This document shows, piece after piece, positions 41,084 to 48,840 of a stretch of DNA of 64,000 bases (position 1 is its first letter; each line of letters begins with the position of its first letter). The notes beneath the pieces were generated by a model that saw only the letters and a list, made by a program, of their open reading frames with translations, was not told where the DNA came from and ran no database searches. A program made the translations under genes and the position numbers. The stretch comes from a virus, in the IMG/VR virus record IMGVR_UViG_3300017719_000004, positions 1 through 64,000 of that record; one strand, 5' to 3'.

Positions 41084-43116
41084 GATTTTAACCACCTAAG
41101 TCTAGAAGTATCTTTCCGTTTTTCTTTCATTAGAAATCTATTAAAAGACTTCCCACCATGCTCCTTAATTTTAACACGCTTATTCTTATGATCACCACCA
41201 AATAATTTACCATAGGTAATCACTGGTTTAGGATCTTTAAATGTTTTGGGGTCAGACAGTTCAAGATTTCTCTTCAAAAGTTTTTTAACTCTTGAAGTCT
41301 GCTCTACATTTTCTGGGAATTGATTATCAACATACGCATCATGATAAACATTAGTAGCTCGATTTTTTATTTCTTGCTCTTTATATTTCTTTTGATCTGG
41401 GGGTAGTGCTGCAATTTCTAAAGCAGAAGTAACCTCAAATAACAATACTCTTTTGATTGGTTTGGGAAGTGCTTCTAAAACTTTAGATATAGATTCCATA
41501 TTATTTTGATTCGTGGGTTTTTTATTTTTACTTTTCCACTTTTCAATCAGAGTAGATTCTTTGACATTGAAGTTTGATCCCATCTTTTTTGCACCACCTT
41601 TGATAACTGTCTCAAAGTGAACTACCGGAGCTTTTCTTCCTGGGAGACTGGCGGTTTGACCACCTGATGCTACCCCAGACGCAAGAGCTCCAACAGGACC
41701 TAACTGATCGAAAATTGTTTGTACCTCTTTACTCCATTCTGATCCATTACCACCTAGAGCATTTACAAGCATTTCAGTTGCACCAGCAACTTGTTTAACT
41801 ATTGGTTTATTGGCAATGTCTGCACTATCTCCAAATCCATAGGTATCTTGAAGTACGATATCATCTCCACGAATTACAGCACTTTGAATATTATTATGGG
41901 TTCCTTTTAAACCAAGATTACTACTGCTTGATGTAGACTTATTAATGTAGTCTTTTAAGCTCCCATCAACTGTGGGATTGTAATTGTTTACAGCATCTTG
42001 AAGTGCATTCATAGAACTAGGTGATAACTTAGTTTGAATTGGATTAGATGCAGAACCAGAAGCTCCATCCGCTATAGTTGCACGAACCTCACCGGATTTA
42101 GCTGGTATAATATTTCCTTCTGCTGCATTTTTCTGCAATACCTCTTGGGTCTGACCAAGCAATCCAATCCCATCAATAATTCCACTCACTGCATCTGCAA
42201 TAGGTCCAGAAACATCTGATATACCTGAGGATTCTAAAGCATCTCCAATTGCATTTTCCATATCACTAAGAGTATTTACAATATTCATACCAATATCACC
42301 AACTGCGGATTTTAGAGACTCAAACATCCCCTTAATTGCCCCAGGATAATAACTTGGATCGCCAATACCATCCCGACTTATAACCGAAGCGACTCTTTTT
42401 GATTGCGATCTTACACCTACATCAGTCATTACTGGATGTCCTTTGGGAATCCCACTCCCATCAACTGGAATCAATAATGAATACGCATATAAAACTCTTG
42501 ATGCATGGGGTGCAACATTACTTGTACCAGGTGGGTAATATGCGGCACCACCTCTGCACTGACCAAGCAAACAATCTATACCCGACCACATGTAAATTGT
42601 TTTTTGTGTAAAATTTCCTTCTGAGTAAGCTTGAGCAAATTTTCTAGCAAACTCATTATAACTTACACCAAAAACATTACTCAATTGATATACATGGTTA
42701 TACCCATTCTCATTAATATACCCAAGAGAAGTTCCAGTCAATGCCATACTACCAGAAAATGCCATAGCATATGGTGTTCCATTATAGTTACTGCCATCAC
42801 TGGTTTCAATTTGAGGCATTTCTAATCTAGGTTGGGTAACCCCATTAATATCTGTAGTCTGCAATTGACTAAGATTTGGAAGAACACCCGGAGTACCATC
42901 TCCTTGAGCTGCACTATCCCATACAAAAGAACTTAGGTCAGAAAAATCACCAAGAGGTGCTGGCTCAAATGTTGGTCCAACCTCAAGCACTTCGGGGGAT
43001 GTATCCACTACAGAATACATACCGCCTGTTACCATCTTCTCTTTAAGAAAAGCAATCTTCTCATCAATTTTAACAAGTGGTTTTGTGTATCGTATTGCTT
43101 TTTGATATCTATTCAT
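41080..43116 (-). CDS. Large putative virion protein of unknown function (678 aa)
   Basis: Start set at the ATG at 43116. The N-terminal third is rich in Gly/Ser/Asn with a Cys pair (C-L-L-G-Q-C) in a Y-P-P-G-T context; the middle contains amphipathic Ile/Gly/Ala-rich helices (M-N-I-V-N-T-L-S-D-M-E-N-A-I-G); the C-terminus is basic (K-R-V-K-I-K, K-R-K-D-T-S-R). No catalytic motif recognised. Its place in the late gene block just before the terminase, and its composition, suggest a virion component; inference. Confidence 0.65.
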   Translation of the reverse strand: MNRYQKAIRYTKPLVKIDEKIAFLKEKMVTGGMYSVVDTSPEVLEVGPTFEPAPLGDFSDLSSFVWDSAAQGDGTPGVLPNLSQLQTTDINGVTQPRLEMPQIETSDGSNYNGTPYAMAFSGSMALTGTSLGYINENGYNHVYQLSNVFGVSYNEFARKFAQAYSEGNFTQKTIYMWSGIDCLLGQCRGGAAYYPPGTSNVAPHASRVLYAYSLLIPVDGSGIPKGHPVMTDVGVRSQSKRVASVISRDGIGDPSYYPGAIKGMFESLKSAVGDIGMNIVNTLSDMENAIGDALESSGISDVSGPIADAVSGIIDGIGLLGQTQEVLQKNAAEGNIIPAKSGEVRATIADGASGSASNPIQTKLSPSSMNALQDAVNNYNPTVDGSLKDYINKSTSSSSNLGLKGTHNNIQSAVIRGDDIVLQDTYGFGDSADIANKPIVKQVAGATEMLVNALGGNGSEWSKEVQTIFDQLGPVGALASGVASGGQTASLPGRKAPVVHFETVIKGGAKKMGSNFNVKESTLIEKWKSKNKKPTNQNNMESISKVLEALPKPIKRVLLFEVTSALEIAALPPDQKKYKEQEIKNRATNVYHDAYVDNQFPENVEQTSRVKKLLKRNLELSDPKTFKDPKPVITYGKLFGGDHKNKRVKIKEHGGKSFNRFLMKEKRKDTSRLRWLKS

Positions 43117-43136
43117 CACAACAAGTGACTTTATAA

Positions 43137-43316
43137 TTATTTAGATACCCTTCTAGGTTTATTAAATGGTTCCCAGTGCTGCCATCCATATCTATGTACT
43201 AAATCCATCCCTACAATAGGTACAATAATTAGTAAAAGACTTAATGCTCCAATTCCAAAAGGATTGTTAAGTGTGGCAGCAGCAAAATGTGCTGCCTTGA
43301 GTGCTGCACTGGTCAT
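43137..43316 (-). CDS. Small membrane protein (59 aa)
   Basis: The ATG at 43316 overlaps the previous stop (ATGA). An Ala-rich start precedes a hydrophobic helix (I-G-A-L-S-L-L-L-I-I-V-P-I-V-G), then H-R-Y-G-W-Q-H-W-E-P-F and a basic end. A single membrane span is likely. Not recognised; second in a run of tiny genes after petE. Confidence 0.5.
   Translation of the reverse strand: MTSAALKAAHFAAATLNNPFGIGALSLLLIIVPIVGMDLVHRYGWQHWEPFNKPRRVSK
43138..43144 (-). promoter_or_regulatory. CTAAATA late-type motif before the 678-aa gene
   Basis: Minus-strand CTAAATA merged with the TAA stop of the 59-aa gene, 22 bases before the next ATG. Confidence 0.35.
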
Positions 43317-43546
43317 ACATACCCTCCCCAGGTTTTCCAGAAGTCTAAAAAGTAAAAGTTAATCTCACTTATAGTTCCATTAGGTGCTTCTTCATTCTCA
43401 GTCTCAGACCACTTTTTACAGAATCTAGAAATATCATCTGAAGCCATTACATGATTTACGCCAAACATTCTAGAGAATGCACTCATAGCAAAATCATAAC
43501 GCAGTTTAATGTGCCGTTCCATTTCCATCATAATCATCGCTTTCAT
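43313..43546 (-). CDS. Small hypothetical protein (77 aa)
   Basis: The ATG at 43546 follows GGGGAG at suitable spacing. It overlaps the end of the preceding 45-aa gene by 41 bases in another frame. A helical Met-rich start (M-K-A-M-I-M-M-E-M-E-R) is followed by a charged middle and aromatic C-terminus (F-Y-F-L-D-F-W-K-T-W). No family recognised. Confidence 0.5.
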   Translation of the reverse strand: MKAMIMMEMERHIKLRYDFAMSAFSRMFGVNHVMASDDISRFCKKWSETENEEAPNGTISEINFYFLDFWKTWGGYV

Positions 43547-43643
43547 AATAAAAATTTTCTCCCCGATACAATGCGAAGAATACTGTCGATAATACAAATG
43601 GGATTGAAATCCACAGTAATATGTGTCCGAATAATCCACTCAT
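43506..43643 (-). CDS. Small single-pass membrane protein (45 aa)
   Basis: The ATG at 43643 overlaps the preceding stop. A 24-residue hydrophobic helix (H-I-L-L-W-I-S-I-P-F-V-L-S-T-V-F-F-A-L) is followed by an acidic tail. The size and layout recall small photosynthetic-complex subunits, but no match was recognised. Confidence 0.5.
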   Translation of the reverse strand: MSGLFGHILLWISIPFVLSTVFFALYRGENFYYESDDYDGNGTAH

Positions 43644-43831
43644 AGCTTTAATTCTAACCAAGGTAATAGTGGTGGTATTATGCCTATAAGTCTAAGGAGA
43701 CCCTCAGCAAATAAAGCGAGAACAACCCAACCAACACACATAGAAATAATTGAAGCATTACGGTTGTGTCTACGAATTGCGTCATCGATCATCCCCTGAC
43801 ATTGTTCTTTTGTTATGTAACTTTTGGACAT
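43640..43831 (-). CDS. Small membrane protein following plastocyanin (63 aa)
   Basis: The ATG at 43831 starts at the base after the petE stop. A polar helix (Y-I-T-K-E-Q-C-Q-G-M-I-D-D-A-I-R-R-H) precedes a hydrophobic segment with two possible helices (I-S-M-C-V-G-W-V-V-L-A-L-F and I-G-I-I-P-P-L-L). It may be co-translated with petE. Function unknown. Confidence 0.55.
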   Translation of the reverse strand: MSKSYITKEQCQGMIDDAIRRHNRNASIISMCVGWVVLALFAEGLLRLIGIIPPLLPWLELKL

Positions 43832-44155
43832 TTACTCCACATGAATTACGCCTGTCATGCCTGCACCTTGGTGAGGACCACAGAAGAAATTATAGTCACC
43901 TTTATCGGCAAATACAACATCTTGTGATTCGCCAGGAGCAAACAGTAGTGCTTCTCTTGAAAGATCCGCACGACCTTCGACAATAATGTTATGAGGAGGT
44001 AGAGCCTCATTAACAAAATGAACTGTGTCACCTGCAGAGATTGTGATCTCATTCGGTTCAAATACTAAGTTTCCACCAGCACCCATAGAGACATCAACTG
44101 CCCATGCAGGAATAGCAAAAAAGAATGTAACTAGAAAGAAACAAATAGCTCTCAT
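43832..44155 (-). CDS. petE: Plastocyanin precursor
   Basis: A blue-copper electron carrier between cytochrome b6f and photosystem I in the thylakoid lumen; carried by cyanophages to keep host photosynthetic electron flow going. 107 residues: signal peptide 1-19 ending A-W-A, then the mature domain with all four copper ligands: H55 (P-P-H-N), C92 and H95 (F-C-G-P-H), M100. The C-terminal ligand loop is complete, so it should be functional. Its upstream gap (44156-44226) contains only a weak CCTAA/TTAGG hairpin. It is embedded among small membrane-protein genes. Confidence 0.95.
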   Translation of the reverse strand: MRAICFFLVTFFFAIPAWAVDVSMGAGGNLVFEPNEITISAGDTVHFVNEALPPHNIIVEGRADLSREALLFAPGESQDVVFADKGDYNFFCGPHQGAGMTGVIHVE

Positions 44156-44226
44156 TGAGTATTATGCAACTGTACTATCTAGCACATTCTTAGTAGTTTA
44201 TTCCTAAAATTATTAGGGTTTCAGAA

Positions 44227-44526
44227 CTAAAAACCCATCTCCTCTCCGAAGTCTCTCATCTTCTCCATAGACTCTCTTTTCTCTTTAATTGCACCAGCAA
44301 TAAATCCCGCTCTATATTCCCAAGTAGTTCCACCTTCTATTCCTTTCGATGGATTGATACAAGTGCCATCACCTAGTTTATTGCAAACAAGACCAGCAAG
44401 ATCTAATTCACTGCCTTCGTTAGCAGTTCCTCTCCAGATATGATTTCCATTGATCCAAGTAGCACCACATTTAGGACATTCTTTTCTCTCAAGTTTTAGA
44501 TTTGACAGCTCCTTATTATCAGACAT
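44227..44526 (-). CDS. Conserved hypothetical protein with Cys pairs (99 aa)
   Basis: The start has GGAGG. C-P-K-C-G-A-T-W near residue 17 begins a zinc-ribbon-like motif, with further Cys at L-V-C-N and G-T-C-I later, so a four-Cys metal site is likely. The C-terminus is helical and charged. Overlaps the preceding 64-aa gene by eight bases. Function unknown. Confidence 0.6.
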   Translation of the reverse strand: MSDNKELSNLKLERKECPKCGATWINGNHIWRGTANEGSELDLAGLVCNKLGDGTCINPSKGIEGGTTWEYRAGFIAGAIKEKRESMEKMRDFGEEMGF

Positions 44527-44713
44527 TGTTGTCCCTCCGGGTAAAAAATCCCAATTCTTTTTCTAACTTTCTTTTCATAAAATATAGTCTTACTTTTATA
44601 AATGCATATCTGATAGTAAGATCAATATAATGGATTAGCTTCATCGTTTCCTCTATGCCCCCATAGGCAATGAGTAAAACGAAACATGCTACTAGTAGAT
44701 AAAATCCTATCAT
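44519..44713 (-). CDS. Small membrane protein (64 aa)
   Basis: The ATG at 44713. The first ~18 residues form a hydrophobic helix (F-Y-L-L-V-A-C-F-V-L-L-I-A-Y) followed by a basic amphipathic region (R-Y-A-F-I-K-V-R-L-Y-F-M-K-R-K-L). No clear Shine-Dalgarno site. It is the first gene after the sigma70-like promoter, leading toward petE. Confidence 0.55.
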   Translation of the reverse strand: MIGFYLLVACFVLLIAYGGIEETMKLIHYIDLTIRYAFIKVRLYFMKRKLEKELGFFTRRDNNV

Positions 44714-44735
44714 AAGAAAGTATCAATACTATACC

Positions 44736-44765
44736 ATTATACGGTTATTTAGAGGCACTTGTCCA
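44736..44765 (-). promoter_or_regulatory. Sigma70-like promoter upstream of the petE group
   Basis: -35 TGGACA (44760-44765) and -10 TATAAT (44736-44741) with an 18-base spacer, in which a CTAAATA late-type motif (44746-44752) also lies. This could allow petE and neighbours to be expressed early as well as late. Confidence 0.55.
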
Positions 44766-44782
44766 TACATCAAAAGTTTTTA

Positions 44783-45670
44783 TCAGCATTTCCACTTTCT
44801 TAGTGCTAGAGCTTTACGAGTAGGTTCACCGTTAGGTTTCTTCATTGCACCTTTCATGCCGCCCATACGAGCGCAGAAGGATCTTTTTCTAGGACCACCT
44901 TCAGGTTGAGGTGCTTTGAGATCACTGCCAGGATTCTCACGCTCATAAGACTTACGGCCCTTTTCATTCAGACCACCTTTTTTATTCTTACCTTCACTGC
45001 GTTGCCATGCAGCAGACTTTTCTTCAATATTCTCACCTTCATGCTCGACAGATTGATTGAGCATTTGATTAGTCATCTTATCAATTCTCATCTTTCTATC
45101 ACCAAGCTTGCCAGCAAGTCCTTGATTGCCAGTGGGACCCTTAACTTGTTTCTTAGCAAGTGGGTTTTTAATATCTAGATTTGGGTGACCAATATATCCG
45201 TCTCCAGGTTTTCCACCAACAAATTCATTAACAAGACCCTCTTCTACTTTCTGAGAGACATTCTTAATAGCAAATGCATCCCAATAATCAGGACCATAAG
45301 CACACTCTTCTCTAACTTCCATCTTCTCACACTTAGGACAGAATCTCATATCTGTCTCCTCAATCAACTCACCTTCCGGTTGATATCCAGCCATTTGTGT
45401 GGATGGTTTCTTTTGAGCTAAAGGAAGTTGTGGTCCAGATTTCTTTAAGAACGCATCCCTTTCATTGGGATTAGTTGTACTCTTTCCTTTATTATAAATC
45501 TTACTACCTTTCATAGCACCTTTGTGCCCTGGTCCGATAGTAAAACTTCCCTCTGTAATTTTTACAGAAGAATCGTCAACTTTAGGAGATTCAAAATCCC
45601 CTGTAGTTGACGGTTTCTTTTTCTTTGCTTCTGTTAGAAAGTTAGAAATATCGGAATATGACAGTGACAT
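44783..45670 (-). CDS. DUF6321-type domain protein (295 aa)
   Basis: The C-terminal ~75 residues, containing A-A-W-Q-R-S-E-G-K-N-K-K-G-G-L-N-E-K-G-R and C-A-R-M-G-G-M-K-G, are the DUF6321-like basic domain seen in many phages, often in DNA-associated or structural proteins. The middle holds a C-P-K-C pair. Overall very basic and low in hydrophobics. It may be a virion DNA-binding or internal protein; inference. A CTAAATA motif lies about 30 bases upstream. Confidence 0.7.
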   Translation of the reverse strand: MSLSYSDISNFLTEAKKKKPSTTGDFESPKVDDSSVKITEGSFTIGPGHKGAMKGSKIYNKGKSTTNPNERDAFLKKSGPQLPLAQKKPSTQMAGYQPEGELIEETDMRFCPKCEKMEVREECAYGPDYWDAFAIKNVSQKVEEGLVNEFVGGKPGDGYIGHPNLDIKNPLAKKQVKGPTGNQGLAGKLGDRKMRIDKMTNQMLNQSVEHEGENIEEKSAAWQRSEGKNKKGGLNEKGRKSYERENPGSDLKAPQPEGGPRKRSFCARMGGMKGAMKKPNGEPTRKALALRKWKC

Positions 45671-45697
45671 GCCTAAAACTATAGAACCATGATTCTA

Positions 45698-45982
45698 TTA
45701 TTTAGGTTTATCCTCTGTCTTATCCAATGTAGGTGCTTGTTTTGATTCTTCCTTCTTCTTAGAAGGCATGACACCGAAAGTCGCTAGCGTTCCTGTGAAG
45801 ACGCTGGCGATAAAAGTCGGATCGATATTTTTCTGAGGAACACCAGGAACAGTTACATAATTAAGAGTCAGAATTGCTGCTGACCATCCAAGAATAATAA
45901 CTCGGACGAGAGTTGATACACCCTCATCCGCCCACTCAAATTTGTTTTCCTTTTTGGCTTCCTCTTTCTTTGGGGTTTCCAT
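45698..45982 (-). CDS. Holin-like two-span membrane protein (94 aa)
   Basis: Two membrane segments (V-I-I-L-G-W-S-A-A-I-L-T-L-N-Y-V at 29-44 and F-I-A-S-V-F-T-G-T-L-A-T-F-G-V at 58-72) are flanked by strongly charged N- and C-termini, the topology of class II holins. Position after the small terminase is unlike T4 (t gene), and no adjacent endolysin is seen, so holin function is inferred from topology only. A late promoter precedes it. Confidence 0.55.
   Translation of the reverse strand: METPKKEEAKKENKFEWADEGVSTLVRVIILGWSAAILTLNYVTVPGVPQKNIDPTFIASVFTGTLATFGVMPSKKKEESKQAPTLDKTEDKPK
45699..45705 (-). promoter_or_regulatory. CTAAATA late-type motif before the DUF6321 gene
   Basis: Minus-strand CTAAATA merged with the end of the holin-like gene, 29 bases before the next ATG. 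Confidence 0.35.
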
Positions 45983-46002
45983 AAGTAAAGAGTTAGGCTC
46001 TT

Positions 46003-46209
46003 TTATTTATTTTCAGAAAAGTTATATTCCATTAGCATAGCAAAATATTTTTCTTTCATTTCCCAAAGAAATTCTTGCTCCTCTATCGGTCTGGCAGGAG
46101 ATCCTGGCCACATCTTTATAGAGTAATCTAAATGATTATACATCATACGAACTTCATCAATACCAATATTGACACTGCAATACCACTCGTCAGGATCTAA
46201 TCCTCTCAC
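46003..46209 (-). CDS. Small hypothetical protein after gene 16 (68 aa, GTG start)
   Basis: The GTG at 46209 overlaps the gene 16 stop (GTGA), the only good start. The product is compact with several Trp and Met residues (E-W-Y-C-S-V-N-I-G-I-D-E, F-L-W-E-M-K-E-K). Family not recognised. Confidence 0.6.
   Translation of the reverse strand: MRGLDPDEWYCSVNIGIDEVRMMYNHLDYSIKMWPGSPARPIEEQEFLWEMKEKYFAMLMEYNFSENK
46004..46011 (-). promoter_or_regulatory. T4-type late promoter for the holin-like gene
   Basis: Minus-strand AATAAATA overlapping the stop of the 68-aa gene, 22 bases before the next ATG. A weak hairpin AAAGAG/CTCTTT follows it. Confidence 0.5.
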
Positions 46210-46613
46210 TTGCTTTTATTCATTTCTTTTAACATTTTTTGTAGTTCCGCAGTACTACCTACAAACATAGCATTGTTTGTGACATTGGTTGTACCCTTTA
46301 CTTCTTCTTTTACTTCCTTAATATCTTTCTGAAGCTTCATTAATTTGTCAGTATTATCTGCCACATTTTTGAGTAATTGCCCTGCAACCTCATATGCCCT
46401 AGGAGACTGAGTTTCTTCAGCAAGCTCCATAATACCATTCAATGCTTCTTGACCCTTTTCTATCAAAGAGTATAAGTTTGCTCTGGTGTAGTCATAATCT
46501 TTATCAGTATCGCTTTTTGTTAAACGATCTGGTTTCTCCTTTTTACTAGGAGTTACATCAATAGTTTCACTAGTTGTATTTAATGATGCATCTATCTCGC
46601 TAAAATTATTCAT
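46206..46613 (-). CDS. 16: Terminase small subunit gp16
   Basis: Recognises or stimulates packaging of concatemeric DNA with gp17. 135 residues (T4: 164). A central coiled coil (L-Y-S-L-I-E-K-G-Q-E-A-L-N-G-I-M-E-L-A-E, then A-Y-E-V-A-G-Q-L-L-K-N-V-A-D-N-T-D-K-L-M) is typical of T4-type small terminases. Order 13-14-15-16 supports the call. Its neighbour gene 17 is 5.5 kb downstream, separated by the petE and small-gene cluster. Confidence 0.88.
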   Translation of the reverse strand: MNNFSEIDASLNTTSETIDVTPSKKEKPDRLTKSDTDKDYDYTRANLYSLIEKGQEALNGIMELAEETQSPRAYEVAGQLLKNVADNTDKLMKLQKDIKEVKEEVKGTTNVTNNAMFVGSTAELQKMLKEMNKSK

Positions 46614-47410
46614 ACATCCTCTTGTCTAGTAGGACTGTATACTTTACCATCATCAAAGAAAGTAGTAGTCTCATTGAATCCAAAATCATCATCTGCATCC
46701 GCATCAATTGGATCAGGAGTGACAGTATACCTTACCTCGCGCTTGGCAGTTTGTGTATCAGTATCAGAGTAGTAATCCAATTGTACTTTCTTGATAAGTC
46801 CGTCTGTACTTTCTGCAATAGGACCGAATAGATATGTCTTAGCACTAAAGTTTAGTGTATAAATCAGAACTCTTCTTGTAGAAAAATCCCCCTCATACTC
46901 ATCAGTAAATGAAATATTTTCTAATATAATAGGGATATCTCTTTTTTCTCCAATTGAATTGATCAAGTCTACAGTAATATTAAATGATGGTTGGAAGAAT
47001 GGAAGAATCTGCTCTACAATTTGTAAAGCATCGTCATTCAACTTTGTCATAATATTCAGTTCAAACCCAACATTATATGGAACTGGTAAAAATACTTTCT
47101 TTACCCGATCTTGATTATCAATAGCTTTAAATGTCTTTGTTACGGAAGTTTTCCTACTCGGGTCATAAGAAAGACTTGACATCTCAAAAGACATTCTGGG
47201 TAGAGTAATAGCAGTTGCTTTTGCTAACTCTTGTTGTTGCTGTAACTTAGCAAGAAATTTAGACCTAGGACCATATCCTAAAGGAACTTTAATATCGCTA
47301 ATAGTATTTCCGCCTTTGTCTTCTTTTTGAATGTGAATGTCGTTAAATAATGTTCCGAAAGACACAACTGTCTTGCGGAGAATTTCGTGATAAAAATAAG
47401 TGCCTAACAT
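46610..47410 (-). CDS. 15: Tail sheath stabilizer / neck protein gp15
   Basis: Caps the tail sheath and joins tail to head. 266 residues (T4: 272). Recognised from F-Y-H-E-I-L-R-K-T-V-V-S-F-G-T-L-F-N-D-I, V-P-L-G-Y-G-P-R-S-K-F and later V-P-Y-N-V-G-F-E-L-N-I. The start overlaps the gene 14 stop by one base. Confidence 0.95.
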   Translation of the reverse strand: MLGTYFYHEILRKTVVSFGTLFNDIHIQKEDKGGNTISDIKVPLGYGPRSKFLAKLQQQQELAKATAITLPRMSFEMSSLSYDPSRKTSVTKTFKAIDNQDRVKKVFLPVPYNVGFELNIMTKLNDDALQIVEQILPFFQPSFNITVDLINSIGEKRDIPIILENISFTDEYEGDFSTRRVLIYTLNFSAKTYLFGPIAESTDGLIKKVQLDYYSDTDTQTAKREVRYTVTPDPIDADADDDFGFNETTTFFDDGKVYSPTRQEDV

Positions 47411-48840
47411 CAGAAGTTGCCAAAGGGATTACGCTCAGTGAAGTCAAGGATACCATCTGCTTCACTTTCAATTTCGTCATTGAAAGTAAATGTGCTTGTA
47501 GTATCAATTCCAGTATGATTTAGAATTTGATATCTAGCAGACGATGCAGTTCCTGTAATAAACTCACCAGGGTAGAACACACCATTATTTATTGAGATTT
47601 CTAACTTTCGGTCAGTTACATTAAATGCTCTCACATATCCTTCAGTTCCAGACTCGGATCCGACTACTCTTTCGTTGAAGAAATATGTTCCAACTCCAAG
47701 AGAAAGAGGATCTCCAATCGTAATTAATGGAGCTTGTTCGTACCCAGATCCAGCATTTGTTAGGAAGATTCTACTTAGACTATCCCCGTCTAAAATTGAG
47801 ATAGCAGTAGCTTGTACCTGACCGGGTTTACTACCAACGGTTGCACCAGTAGTTCCGATAGCAACATTTGCCGGATGTTGAATACTAATTAACGGTGGAC
47901 TTACATAATTTGTTCCAAGATCTGTAATACGGATTGAGGTAATACCGCTGTTTGTAAGAGATGCTGTTGCAGCTGCACCTACACCAGGACCACCAAATGT
48001 AAATGCCGGTGATTCTGTATATGCAAATCCGGGGTTTTGTAGGACTACCTGATCAATAGAATATAAACCGGACCTTTCGGTTGTGAATGCAAAGGCACCT
48101 GCTCTAGATGAAGTAACACCAGCAGGAGAGGGTTCGATAGTGACACTGGGTGCGCTAGTATAACCGTATCCATCATCGTTCAGGAAAATTTGTCCTAATG
48201 CTCCTTGACTAGCGAAGGAATCAACAACCGCTATGGCTGTTGAACCAATGCCTGCCAAAACGACAGTACTGGTCTCACCTTCTTCCATCGCTCTCTCATC
48301 AAGACTAGATATTCCGGTATCAACATACTCATCTTCATAGCGAAACAGTTCGCATTGAAGTTCGTAGATATAATTTTTGCCTAGTTGATAGAATGGGTTT
48401 TCAAATTCTACATGTTTAATTTCAAATATTCTTTCTCCCAAAGGGAAATAAATTAAATCTCCTTCTTTAGGTCTCTCACCAAAAATAATATCTGTGCCAG
48501 CATTTTTGGCATTATGGGTTACAACAAATGGAGCAATAAAATCTTCATATCTTTCTCTGGAAACTGTGAGAGTAATTTCGTTTTGAAGATTAATGCCAAA
48601 CTTGGACATGATATCACTACCTTTTGCATATCCCTCATAGTTATTGAGATAAGCTTCTAAAATATATGCGTCATTAAATTTAGATGACTGAACTTCTCCG
48701 AGCACATCATCAGTGATAATCATTTTTCTTGGAATGTAATAACAATCCAATCCGAACATTTTTAAGTGTTCATCAATAAGTTGTTGAACAAGGCTCTGCT
48801 CGTTTGGAGATCCTTGAAGAAAAAACGGATTTAGTGCCAT
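47410..48840 (-). CDS. 14: Neck protein gp14 with a large repeat insertion
   Basis: A head-completion protein of the neck. 476 residues against 256 in T4. The first ~180 residues and the C-terminal ~20 (E-A-D-G-I-L-D-F-T-E-R-N-P-F-G) match the family; between them is an inserted Gly/Ser-rich region with repeats of the form G-x-G-Y-x2-x-P-x-V/I-x-I (for example G-Y-G-Y-T-S-A-P-S-V-T-I and G-S-G-Y-E-Q-A-P-L-I-T-I). Such an insertion in a neck protein suggests an added surface or fibre-contact function; inference. Confidence 0.9.
   Translation of the reverse strand: MALNPFFLQGSPNEQSLVQQLIDEHLKMFGLDCYYIPRKMIITDDVLGEVQSSKFNDAYILEAYLNNYEGYAKGSDIMSKFGINLQNEITLTVSRERYEDFIAPFVVTHNAKNAGTDIIFGERPKEGDLIYFPLGERIFEIKHVEFENPFYQLGKNYIYELQCELFRYEDEYVDTGISSLDERAMEEGETSTVVLAGIGSTAIAVVDSFASQGALGQIFLNDDGYGYTSAPSVTIEPSPAGVTSSRAGAFAFTTERSGLYSIDQVVLQNPGFAYTESPAFTFGGPGVGAAATASLTNSGITSIRITDLGTNYVSPPLISIQHPANVAIGTTGATVGSKPGQVQATAISILDGDSLSRIFLTNAGSGYEQAPLITIGDPLSLGVGTYFFNERVVGSESGTEGYVRAFNVTDRKLEISINNGVFYPGEFITGTASSARYQILNHTGIDTTSTFTFNDEIESEADGILDFTERNPFGNF

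Noticed and set aside
43547-43639. N-terminal extension of the 77-aa gene from a GTG at 43639
   Set aside because: The segment overlaps the 45-aa membrane-protein gene in another frame, and the ATG at 43546 has a proper Shine-Dalgarno site.
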